A stretch of 61,515 bases of DNA, taken from NCBI GenBank assembly GCA_964343805.1, contig CAYFLR010000034.1:1-61515 (forward strand). Direction: 5' to 3'. Below the pieces are notes generated by a model. The model did no database searches and had not been told where the DNA came from. It saw only the letters and a program-made list of their open reading frames with translations. Both the position numbers and the translations under genes were made by a program. The DNA is from CAYFLR01 sp964343805 (GTDB lineage Bacteria > Bdellovibrionota_B > Oligoflexia > CAYFLR01). This document shows, piece by piece, positions 1 through 7,661 of the stretch (positions are counted from its first letter, which is position 1; each line of letters opens with the position of its first letter).

Positions 1-786
1 TCCCATATCGAAAGTATAGTCGACGCCTATCATGGCAAAGTGTTGTTCTCGGGCCATTATGTGATCGGGAGCAAGCCAAAAAGTGGCCCATTCCATCCAA
101 AGTCCCACGCCCACATCCCAAAATCCATCCATTGCTATCCGTTTTTCGTTTTTAGGCAAAAGAAAAATGTCTCTTTCTAACTCACGTTGATGAAGGGTAA
201 GGCCCATCTCACCCATAGGTACTGGAAATTCATAGCGACCTCCAAATTCAGGCCAACTTTTTTTAGATTTAAAAACTGAAAACCCCAAAGGCTCATAATT
301 TTCAGCTAACCCCCACAACCATACCTTTTGATCATCATCAGTGTAAAACCGGAGTAATAAAGCGTTGACCCCTTTAGTAAAGCCAGAACTATCTCGGGGA
401 TCAATTTGATCGAACCACTTAAGGACCCTTAGTATTTTGGCCGGACCAAAATTGAGTTTTTGTAAGCCCAATCGTATCTCTAACTTTTCACTTTGTAACC
501 TGAGGCGAGCCCTATAAAAATCGGCATCTTGTTTTTCATCTAGTTGGTCATATGTACCTTGAGCAGTTAAATAGAAGGAGACCTCTAAATCATAGGTGAT
601 TTGATCATTTAAGAATTTGGTGGAAGCCACTTCAGGAATATAACTCAAATTAAAAGGAGAATCGGATTTCTTTTCAAAAGAGAGATCACTTTGAAAAAGA
701 ACCTGCCCCCCCCATTCCACTTCCGTCCCCAAAAGAGAAGAGGTCATAAGTAAAAACAAAGTTATCAAATAAACTTTAGCTTTCAT
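1..786 (-). CDS. Porin-like outer-membrane beta-barrel protein, 3' end outside window
   Basis: The open frame reads from ATG at 786-784 to the window edge with no stop, so the C-terminus is missing (about 262 residues seen). It opens with a Sec signal peptide (MKAKVYLITLFLLMTSSLLG), followed by alternating hydrophobic and polar stretches with many aromatic residues, typical of beta strands. The stretch FGPAKILRVLKWFDQIDPRD resembles phosphate/alginate-type porin families, but I cannot assign a family or substrate. A good Shine-Dalgarno (AAGGAG) lies just upstream, inside the end of the TetR gene, and the start codon overlaps that gene's stop (ATGA). The regulator therefore probably controls this gene. 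A run of eight G (706-713 on the plus strand as C8) encodes Trp-Gly-Gly just after the signal peptide. The porin call is moderate; its being exported is secure. Confidence 0.65.
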   Translation of the reverse strand, partial: MKAKVYLITLFLLMTSSLLGTEVEWGGQVLFQSDLSFEKKSDSPFNLSYIPEVASTKFLNDQITYDLEVSFYLTAQGTYDQLDEKQDADFYRARLRLQSEKLEIRLGLQKLNFGPAKILRVLKWFDQIDPRDSSGFTKGVNALLLRFYTDDDQKVWLWGLAENYEPLGFSVFKSKKSWPEFGGRYEFPVPMGEMGLTLHQRELERDIFLLPKNEKRIAMDGFWDVGVGLWMEWATFWLAPDHIMAREQHFAMIGVDYTFDMG

Positions 787-1403
787 TTTTTACTCTCCTT
801 AGGTTCACCTAGAATTCCATAAAAAACATACTCGTTGATGGTTTTAATGCGATCTTTCATATCAGGTAACATCCCCGTCACCGCAGGATGAGTCACCCAA
901 TCCACCATTTGTTGCAAAATAAACATGATAAAAGGCAGTGGCATGTTATTTCTGAGATCCCCTTTTTTAATGGCTTTTTCAAATAATTTTTTTTATTTTN
1001 NNNNNNNNNCGAGGCTCATCTTAATGGAGTTCTGCTGTCTTTTTTTAATGTATTCATTAAATGAAGACTCGGGATTTAAAAGCTCTTTTAAAAACTCTCC
1101 TCCTAGACGAGCCTGCATCTCTATTTTTAAATCAAAAATTTGATGCCATTTTTCAGCGAATGGGACCCCAGATTCGTTGATTTTAAAAAACCTTTGTTCT
1201 GCTTCATCAAAGAGTTTTTCTAAAATGAATAGCGCTAAATCCTCTTTATTCTTAAAATATTTATAGAAGGTCATCTTACTGACCCCCGCAGTCTGGCATA
1301 TCTCTTCGAGACGAATTCGTTGACTGCCGTGTTTGAAGAATAGTTTCTGGGCGGTTTCAACAATCAGCCAAGCTTTTTTGGTTAGCTTTCTTTTTTCTTT
1401 CAC
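783..1403 (-). CDS. TetR/AcrR family transcriptional regulator (interrupted by assembly gap)
   Basis: The N-terminal helix-turn-helix is clear: AWLIVETAQKLFFKHG, then ICQTAGVSKMTFYKYFKNKE, the hallmark of TetR repressors, followed by a helical ligand-binding half. I chose GTG at 1403-1401 because AGGGGG sits four bases upstream; the longer reading from 1433 has no ribosome binding site. After the 10-N gap at 1000-1009 the same frame resumes and runs to TGA at 785-783, giving an expected total near 207 residues. One in-frame TAA (995-993) lies in an A/T-rich run directly at the gap edge and is more likely a gap-edge error than a real truncation. Stop and start with the porin gene overlap by 4 bp, so the two are an operon, and TetR repression of the porin is the simplest inference. 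Confidence 0.8.
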
Positions 1404-1526
1404 TTTACCCCCTAAATTTACTTTTATATACAAATTATAACATAAAAGTAAATTTTTTACAATTTAATAAACTTATACAATTTTGGGTAAATCTAAAGAG
1501 CTTGAGGAATTGATGAGAGAGAGACA

Positions 1527-1551
1527 AAACCTCCCCAAAGCAGGGAGGTTT
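1527..1551 (-). terminator. Hairpin terminator after gltA
   Basis: A 9-bp perfect stem (AAACCTCCC / GGGAGGTTT) with a 7-nt loop lies six bases beyond the gltA stop. On the minus strand the stem ends in TTTTGTC, so the U-tract is short and partly inside the stem. It is a moderate intrinsic terminator. Confidence 0.6.
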
Positions 1552-1556
1552 CTCGT

Positions 1557-2846
1557 TTATTTTCTATCTTCGATAGGAATGTAGTCAGCAGTAGGTGTTC
1601 CAGTATAGATCTGGCGAGGGCGGCCAATCTTGTTACCGGGTTCCATTCGCATTTCTTTGAATTGAGTAATCCAGCCAGAAACTCTAGCGATGGCAAACAT
1701 AACCGTAAACATGTTCACTGGAATACCAATAGCTTTATAAATGATACCAGAATAGAAGTCGATATTGGGATAGAGTTTACGCTCGATAAAATACTCATCG
1801 GTTAAAGCGGCATGCTCGAGTTGCTTTGCAATGTCTAATAAAGGATCGTCCACACCCAATTTACTTAAAACTTTATCAGCAGATTTTTTAATCACTGTGG
1901 CTCTAGGGTCATTGTTTTTATAGACACGATGACCAAATCCCATCAGTTTAAACGGATCGTTTTTATCTTTTGCACGATCAATAAAGCGTTTTGGATTATG
2001 TCCATCTTCATGGATTTTATTGAGCATTTCGAGTACCGCTTGATTTGCTCCCCCATGGCGAGAACCCCATAATGCGGATACCCCAGCTGATACACTGGCA
2101 TAGAGATTGGTTAATGAAGAACCAACCAGGCGAACGGTAGAAGCCGAGCAGTTTTGCTCATGATCGGCATGAAGAATAAAAAGCAGATCCAGTGCCTTTT
2201 TAACATCAGGGTCCACATCGTATTGAACGGCCGGGGTATCAAACATCATATTCAAAAAGTTACCCACAAATCCCAAGTCGTGACGAGGGTAAATGAATGG
2301 CTGGCCGATGGATTTTTTATAAGCAAAAGCAGCTAATGTCCTCACCGAAGAGAGAATTCTCATTACATTTTCTTCATGAGTTTTCTGTCCAGGATTAGTT
2401 TCTAAGCATTCAGGAGCAAATGCCGACATGGAACAAACCATGGAAGACAAAATAGACATGGGATGAGCATGATCTGGAAAACCTTCAAAAAAGTGTCTCA
2501 TTCCTTCATGCAGCATAGAGTGACGCATCAATCCATCTTTAAATTTGTCTAATTGCTTTTGAGTGGGAAGTTTTCCATAAATAAGGAGATAGGCCGTCTC
2601 AACAAAGTTGGATTTTTCTGCCAACACTTCAATGGGAATTCCGCGATAAACCAAAATCCCTTTTTCACCATCGATAAAGGTAATATCTGAAAAACAGGAT
2701 CCGGTGTTTCCGTAGCTTGGGTCTAGGGTGATCAAACCGGTTTTACTTCTGAGCTGACGAATATCCACCGCACGTTCTCCGCGGGTTCCTTCAATCATCG
2801 GAAGTTCAATTTCTTGATCATCATACAGCAACTTGGCCATTTTCAT
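1557..2846 (-). CDS. gltA: Type II citrate synthase
   Basis: Condenses acetyl-CoA and oxaloacetate to citrate, the entry step of the TCA cycle. The protein is about 429 residues, the normal length of the hexameric Gram-negative form. The three catalytic residues sit where they do in the E. coli enzyme: His near 264 in SRHGGANQ, His near 305 in GFGHRVYK, and Asp near 362 in NIDFYSG. The start at 2846 (MKMAKLL) is set by GGAGG eight bases upstream; longer readings lack a ribosome binding site. It is transcribed divergently from malate dehydrogenase, which makes oxaloacetate, the co-substrate of this enzyme, so the pair forms a TCA locus. Nothing unusual in the sequence. Confidence 0.97.
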   Translation of the reverse strand: MKMAKLLYDDQEIELPMIEGTRGERAVDIRQLRSKTGLITLDPSYGNTGSCFSDITFIDGEKGILVYRGIPIEVLAEKSNFVETAYLLIYGKLPTQKQLDKFKDGLMRHSMLHEGMRHFFEGFPDHAHPMSILSSMVCSMSAFAPECLETNPGQKTHEENVMRILSSVRTLAAFAYKKSIGQPFIYPRHDLGFVGNFLNMMFDTPAVQYDVDPDVKKALDLLFILHADHEQNCSASTVRLVGSSLTNLYASVSAGVSALWGSRHGGANQAVLEMLNKIHEDGHNPKRFIDRAKDKNDPFKLMGFGHRVYKNNDPRATVIKKSADKVLSKLGVDDPLLDIAKQLEHAALTDEYFIERKLYPNIDFYSGIIYKAIGIPVNMFTVMFAIARVSGWITQFKEMRMEPGNKIGRPRQIYTGTPTADYIPIEDRK

Positions 2847-2987
2847 CTTTATTTCCTCCAATTTATGTTCAGGAAATTCTACATAATTTTTAAGTTAAGA
2901 CATACTAGCAAAAATGTATCACACATTAAAGAGGTATCACCTTCAAATAACGAAATAATACAACTCATTAAGGAATAATAATGTTAC

Positions 2988-3015
2988 TTGACACAGAGGT
3001 AGGTTGGTCTATAAT
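2988..3015 (+). promoter_or_regulatory. Near-consensus sigma-70 promoter upstream of mdh
   Basis: A perfect TTGACA (2988-2993) and a perfect TATAAT (3010-3015) are separated by 16 bp. Transcription would start near 3022, about 200 nt before the mdh start codon, and the transcript would begin with the long palindrome at 3040-3198. Confidence 0.8.
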
Positions 3016-3039
3016 CCCTTTCGTACTAAATCTGTTTAG

Positions 3040-3198
3040 CCTAGATCCTCAGAACTTTTTGATCTGGACGGTGGTGATGCTTGTGCTTCAAAGTTTACAC
3101 AAAAATTGCAGATTTACCGGGGTAAATCGAGGATTTTTGCGTAAACTTTGGAGTGCAATGATTGCCGCCTGCCTTTCAAAAAGCTCTGAGGATCTAGG
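3040..3198 (+). repeat. 159-nt imperfect palindrome (long hairpin) between promoter and mdh
   Basis: The left end CCTAGATCCTCAGA-CTTTTTG is matched by its reverse complement at the right end, with one mismatch over about 22 bp. The inner part is again self-complementary (CAAAGTTTAC / GTAAACTTTG, then GATTTACC / GGTAAATC), meeting at the centre near 3119-3120. The segment in between is complementary with scattered mismatches. The whole element could fold into one long stem. It sits between a near-consensus promoter and the mdh ribosome binding site, so it is either a structured leader or small RNA, or a palindromic mobile repeat (MITE-like). I do not recognise the family. Confidence 0.7.
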
Positions 3199-3219
3199 GT
3201 TATATTAAGGGGGTATCGT

Positions 3220-4209
3220 ATGTCAAAAAATCCTATTCGCGTAGCTGTTACTGGTGGTGCTGGGCAAATTAATTACAGTCTTCTTTTTCGTATAGCGAGA
3301 GGCGATCTTTTTGGGCCCGAGCAGCCCGTTGCCTTGAACATATTAGAGCTGCCTGTAGCCATGAAAGCCTTAGAAGGGGTCGCCATGGAACTTGATGATT
3401 GTGCTTTTCCATTATTGCACGACATTGTACTAACAGATAACACCAAAACAGCCATGACCGATGTAAATTGGGCACTCCTTGTTGGTGCTAAACCTCGCGG
3501 TCCTGGCATGGAAAGAGCTGACCTGATCAAAGAAAATGGTCCTATTTTTACAGCAGTTGGAAAAGCACTCAACGAAGCGGCTGCTTCTGACGTGAGAGTT
3601 GTTGTTGTGGGTAACCCATGTAACACCAACTGTCTGATCACTTTAAGCAATGCTCCTGATATACCAAAGGATCGCTTTCACGCCATGACACGCCTTGATC
3701 AAAATAGAGCCATGACTCAACTGGCCAAAAAATCGGGCACCATGGTCACCGATGTAAAAAATATGATTATCTGGGGAAACCATTCCACCACTCAGGTTGT
3801 GGACTATCATAATGCTACAATTAAAGGTGAGCCAGTTGAAAAAGTGATCAACGACCTTGATTACCTTCAAGGTGAATTCAACAGTAAAGTGGCTAAGCGT
3901 GGCGCAGAAATTATCGCAGCCCGTGGAAAGTCCTCTGCTGCTTCTGCTGCCTCTTCCTGTATTGATGCGGTTAACTCTCTCGTCACTCCAACACCTGCTG
4001 GTGAAGCTTTTAGTTCCGCTGTTTGGAGCAATGGCAATCCTTATGGCATCCCAGAAAATCTTATTTTCTCTATGCCATGTAAGAGCACAGGCAAAGGGGA
4101 TTGGGAATTTGTCGAAGGTTTTGAGTGGGACAACTATTTAAGAGAGAAAATTCAAGCCACCGTTGATGAATTAGAGAAAGAGCGCGAGGTTGTAAAAGAT
4201 CTACTTTAA
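3220..4209 (+). CDS. mdh: NAD-dependent malate dehydrogenase (type 2, cytosolic-like)
   Basis: Oxidises malate to oxaloacetate with NAD. The 329-residue protein opens with the Rossmann motif VTGGAGQINYSLLFRIA and carries the substrate-binding arginines in KPRGPGMERADL, the DQNRA segment near 159 and the catalytic His at about 188 in IWGNHSTTQ. This is the long, type 2 malate dehydrogenase subfamily, also found in many Gram-negative bacteria. A strong ribosome binding site (AAGGGGG) precedes the ATG by six bases. It lies divergent from gltA and behind the 159-nt palindrome, which may influence its expression. Confidence 0.96.
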   Translation: MSKNPIRVAVTGGAGQINYSLLFRIARGDLFGPEQPVALNILELPVAMKALEGVAMELDDCAFPLLHDIVLTDNTKTAMTDVNWALLVGAKPRGPGMERADLIKENGPIFTAVGKALNEAAASDVRVVVVGNPCNTNCLITLSNAPDIPKDRFHAMTRLDQNRAMTQLAKKSGTMVTDVKNMIIWGNHSTTQVVDYHNATIKGEPVEKVINDLDYLQGEFNSKVAKRGAEIIAARGKSSAASAASSCIDAVNSLVTPTPAGEAFSSAVWSNGNPYGIPENLIFSMPCKSTGKGDWEFVEGFEWDNYLREKIQATVDELEKEREVVKDLL

Positions 4210-4369
4210 AGTTTCTGTTGAGGTGCAGGTTACCCTGCACTTCACTGTTTAATTGTTAATTTGTTTAATCTATCGATTCGCTTCTATTCACCGCCTGTAG
4301 TTGGGCCAGCTCTTTTTGAAAGTCGGTTAACGGCATAATTTATTACCTAACTCCTACAAATTCGTTCCG

Positions 4370-4467
4370 CCATGTTTAGGACTATTCACCTGGGCCGAAC
4401 TATAATGCAGGTTTTTATATTTTGATCGAGGCTTTTCTTGCGAGAAAGCAAGAATTTGTTTTTTTTC
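4370..4467. repeat. Dispersed repeat, copy A (partner at 6261-6357)
   Basis: About 96 bp here match 6261-6357 in the same orientation with roughly 11 differences by eye. The best conserved core contains ATAATGCAGGTTTTTATATT and the terminator hairpin. Between mdh and the next gene (4210-4540) this repeat, a weak hairpin at 4223-4240 and nothing else recognisable are present. Confidence 0.75.
4435..4466 (+). terminator. Intrinsic terminator within repeat copy A
   Basis: A 7-bp stem TTCTTGC / GCAAGAA with loop GAGAAA is followed by TTTG and eight T on the plus strand. It lies about 225 bp after mdh and could end its transcript. Confidence 0.7.
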
Positions 4468-4540
4468 GCAGCGGTTGAAAATTGACTCCCTACAGCAATT
4501 TTGATATAAACCCAAATATCTACCAACAAAGGAAAAAGCT

Positions 4541-6182
4541 ATTAAGGTTAACCATTTATCTCTTAGGATTTTAGCTTCCCTACTGCTTTGCGCCCTTATC
4601 TTTTTTACCTGTGACGACAAACCACTCCCAGCTCCTCAAAAAGAGGAACTCACTCCCCCTAAACAAGCTGACAATATCCGAGTTGCCCAGATTGATTTAA
4701 ATGTGCTCCGATTAAATAGCAAAGCCTCACCTAAAGTCTCCCCCAAAGTATCTCCTAAAGTCAGCCCTAAAGTCTCCCCCAAGGTTTCACCAAAGCTCGT
4801 GAGAGGAAATAAGGAGAACCTCTATCTCCAAATAAAAAAACTCCCCTACGGCATTATTAATAAATTGGATGCGGAAATTAAGGATTTAGAGTCCAGTGAA
4901 ATAGGTCATAATGAAAATTCATTAGAAGACTGGACCTCTCTTTCGAAAAGCGAGTTAAAAGCCGGCCTTATTCCTATAATGGTAACAACNNNNNNNNNNC
5001 CCCCCTGCGATATTTTTACTGAATATCTACAAGGAGAAAATCACTAAAAGCCCCCCTCTGCTTTCAACTTTAGCAATAATAGACAAAGACAACCTCCAAA
5101 TCCCCCTCAACCATGCCACTTCCAAATTAGTAAAAAGTTTTAGTCAGCTAGGCATTCCCATTATGAGCAAGAAAAGGTTGGCCGAATATTATGAGTTAGG
5201 AAATCTCTATAGTTCTAAAGAAATTGAAGCTATCACTGATAATACCAGCTCTGAACTCGATTGGATATCTTACTTAAGCCTGAAGATAGTCATGGAAACC
5301 AAAATAAGTGAACCCAGCTATCATCAACAAACTAAGCAAAAATTAGACAGCATTGAAAAGAACCTTAGCACTGATTTGAAAGGGGAATATGAAGAGCAAG
5401 AGAACCAACAATCAGAGCGAGACTTAACCTACTATTTGGAAAAATTAGATAAAAGTATTGAAGATACAACCGTCGCTCAATCCAATAACAATACACCAGA
5501 CAACAAGCCTCCCGTATGGGAATCAATAGGTAAACCAGAGATTCTAGCCAGCGGTGTTCTAGGCCAACCCAACTCATTTCAAATCACAGCCAGCGATGAT
5601 GATGGCCCAGAAACGCTAATATACGAACTCATATCCGGGTCTTTACCGGACGGAATGACATTTGATAAAACAACTGGAAAACTAGAGGGAACCTCCACCT
5701 CAGCAGGAACCTTTAATATAACCATTCTAGTTTCTGATGGTCTTAATAAAATAAGTCGTGAGTTTATCCTCGGAATCTATACAGCTCCCACCTGGGAAAC
5801 CGTGGCCGGCTCTTTAGGCACAGTTTTAAAAGATCAAGCAGGAAGTATCCAAACCACGGCAAAAGATAGTGATGGTCCGAACTCCATCACCTACTCTCTC
5901 AATTCTGGCTCCATTCCCGCAGGAATGAATTTAAATAATAATTCGGGTGAAATTTCAGGCACCCCAACAGAAGGAGGCACCTTTGAATTTACTCTGCGTG
6001 CTTCGGACAGTGTGGGTTACAGCGATCAATCTTTCAGTATTCTGGTCAACTGTTGGTGTGAGTACTGCGCAGCCAAAGGATCCCCCCCCTGTGCCTGCGG
6101 GACTCCTGGAGCTGCTGGATTGTGTTGTAAAACTATCGATTATCAAGAGATCAGCTGTCCATGCATCCCACCCTGTGATTAG
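4541..6182 (+). CDS. Lipoprotein with SPKV repeats, two Ig-like (He_PIG) domains and Cys-rich tail
   Basis: The frame opens with a lipoprotein signal peptide (KVNHLSLRILASLLLCALIF then FTC), but no ATG, GTG or TTG precedes it. The only codon at the right distance from a Shine-Dalgarno (AAAGGA, 7 bases upstream) is ATT at 4541. Next comes a Ser-Pro-Lys-Val stretch repeated about six times. The 10-N gap at 4990-4999 changes the frame, and the downstream frame is open from the gap to 6182, so I read one gene. The second half carries two Ig-like putative domains ending in G-S-L-P-D-G-M and ISGTPTEGGTFEFT type strands, then a tail with 10 Cys in 43 residues. A C8 run (6082-6089) lies in that tail. 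It is probably an outer-membrane-anchored surface protein; its function is unknown. Confidence 0.7.
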
Positions 6183-6260
6183 TTCCAAAGACAGCTACCG
6201 GTTAAAACAAAATACCCGTCATTATTAGGAATGCCATAACCCAGCTCTACGATTTGAGCT

Positions 6261-6357
6261 CCATACTTAGGGCTATTCACCTGAGTCCAGATATAATGCA
6301 GGTTTTTATATTTTGCCCGAGGCTTTTCTTGCGAGAAAGCAAGAATTTGGTTTTTTA
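6261..6357. repeat. Dispersed repeat, copy B (partner at 4370-4467)
   Basis: Same orientation and about 89% identity to copy A. Both copies follow the 3' end of a plus-strand gene and both contain the same terminator hairpin, so the element looks like a mobile or duplicated terminator module. The rest of 6183-6647 shows no gene that I can support. Confidence 0.75.
6326..6356 (+). terminator. Intrinsic terminator within repeat copy B
   Basis: The stem TTCTTGC / GCAAGAA with loop GAGAAA is followed by TTTGG and six T, 144 bp after the lipoprotein gene stop. Confidence 0.65.
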
Positions 6358-6647
6358 GCTGCAGCTTCAAAGAGTTAGTTCTCATGATTTTGTTGATGGG
6401 AATTATATGGATTTGCCTCACCTTCACTCGACTTAAAATACCACTAATACCGCTAAACTTCCTCTGTTCAATACTTACTTTTCTACAATTTTTCATTTTC
6501 TTACAAACACTATCAGGAGGGTAATATTGACCGCTTAATTTACATTGGGGGTGCCATAATTTCTTATAAGATTCAAAGTCATTAGACTTAAAAATTTCAT
6601 TTCATCACAACCAAAATTGTTTTTATATCCAAAAACCCAATAACCTA

Positions 6648-6674
6648 GTATAATAGAAGCAAATTCTATTATAC
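6648..6674 (+). promoter_or_regulatory. 11-bp perfect inverted repeat overlapping a TATAAT box
   Basis: GTATAATAGAA and its exact reverse complement are separated by GCAAA. The left arm contains a TATAAT box, and the right arm ends three bases before the GGGAG ribosome binding site of the next gene. It could be an operator at the promoter or a hairpin at the 5' end of the mRNA. Confidence 0.6.
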
Positions 6675-6690
6675 AATGGGAGAGCTAACT

Positions 6691-7647
6691 ATGGTATACA
6701 ACTTTAAACCCAACTCCATCATCGACCTCTCTTCACGTCTTGCCGGAGTGGTCATTGCCAAAGCAATCAAATTAGAAGAAGAGCTATTGGTAAAAACCGA
6801 CCTTGTAAATAAAATGAAAAACCTAGCCAATCAGGCCGTTTACGGATGGATTTTTACTTCTGAAAAAACCGGTCAATTCCTTACCACCCAGGCCCAATTC
6901 CTAAAAGGAAAAGTAGACCGACCAGAGCCGTTTTTCAAAGGAAAACTCACTTTACCCAAATTCCAAACTTCCACCAATGTGAGTAGCATTCCACAGCCTC
7001 AAAAACCAGATATACCCAAACCTGATCTCAATGCGGACCCTTTTAAAACCCCTGATTTAAAGAAGCCTGAGCCTCCTAAACCAGAGCCGGCACCGACTCC
7101 CGCAGCTCAAGCTCCAGTAATGAAAAAACCAGAACCCCCTAAGCCTGAACCTGCTCAGGCGCCTGCAGCTCAAGCTCCTGTTATGAAAAAACCAGAACCT
7201 CCTAAACCACAACCTACTCAAGCGCCTGCAGCTCAAGCTCCAGCAATGAAAAAACCAGAGCCTCCTAAACCGCAACCTACTCAGGCGCCTGCAGCTCAAG
7301 CTCCTGCGATGAAAAAACCAAAGCCTCCAAAGCCGGAGCCCACCCCTGCTGTGCAAGATGATTTACTTGGCGTGCCACCTTCTACCGGATCCGCTCCTAA
7401 AATGGATCTCTCATCGGTAAAAACAGAAGCGGCGAATGCGGATAAAGCCCAGCCTACAGCGGCTCCCGGACAAGACAATTCTGGTAAAAAGTATAGTAAA
7501 TCTAAACTTAGAGATAAGACCAAAGAAGAATTAATCAACATTCTGGTGGATCAGGGAGTCACCAATATTAAGCCCTCTGTGAATAAAGCAGAGTTGATTG
7601 AAAAGATTTTGAAGCAACAAAAACAGGAAAAGAAAAAGAACAAATAA
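6691..7647 (+). CDS. Proline-rich repeat protein with SAP/Rho-N-like C-terminal domain
   Basis: The start at 6691 (MVYNFKPNS) is set by GGGAG eight bases upstream. The 318-residue protein has no signal peptide. Its N-terminal 90 residues are helical (LEEELLVKTDLVNKMKNLAN) and not recognised, with some resemblance to phasins. The middle is a tandem Pro/Lys/Glu/Ala array of about 23-residue units (KKPEPPKP followed by TQAPAAQAP) in four to five copies. The last 50 residues (SKLRDKTKEELINILVDQGV, then a second lysine-rich helix) look like a SAP or Rho-N-type nucleic-acid-binding helix-extension-helix. The overall design, a lysine- and proline-rich spacer plus a small nucleic-acid-binding domain, suggests a nucleoid- or granule-associated protein. 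Function is inferred. Confidence 0.6.
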   Translation: MVYNFKPNSIIDLSSRLAGVVIAKAIKLEEELLVKTDLVNKMKNLANQAVYGWIFTSEKTGQFLTTQAQFLKGKVDRPEPFFKGKLTLPKFQTSTNVSSIPQPQKPDIPKPDLNADPFKTPDLKKPEPPKPEPAPTPAAQAPVMKKPEPPKPEPAQAPAAQAPVMKKPEPPKPQPTQAPAAQAPAMKKPEPPKPQPTQAPAAQAPAMKKPKPPKPEPTPAVQDDLLGVPPSTGSAPKMDLSSVKTEAANADKAQPTAAPGQDNSGKKYSKSKLRDKTKEELINILVDQGVTNIKPSVNKAELIEKILKQQKQEKKKNK

Positions 7648-7661
7648 TAAATCTTTCGATT

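Noticed and set aside
2981..3208. Open frame inside the mdh upstream region
   Set aside because: It coincides with the 159-nt palindrome and the promoter; its protein is an artefact of the inverted repeat and has no ribosome binding site.
4354..4620. Minus-strand small protein
   Set aside because: Lies on repeat copy A and the antisense of the lipoprotein start. No ribosome binding site; similarity to the 6179-6496 frame comes from the repeat itself.
6179..6496. Minus-strand small protein sharing LAFSQEKPR with the 4354 frame
   Set aside because: The shared part is repeat copy B; the differences change amino acids freely, with no sign of selection on a protein.
7057..7356. Arg/Leu-rich minus-strand open frame
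   Set aside because: Antisense of the proline-rich repeats of the 6691 gene; the repetitive composition alone keeps it open.
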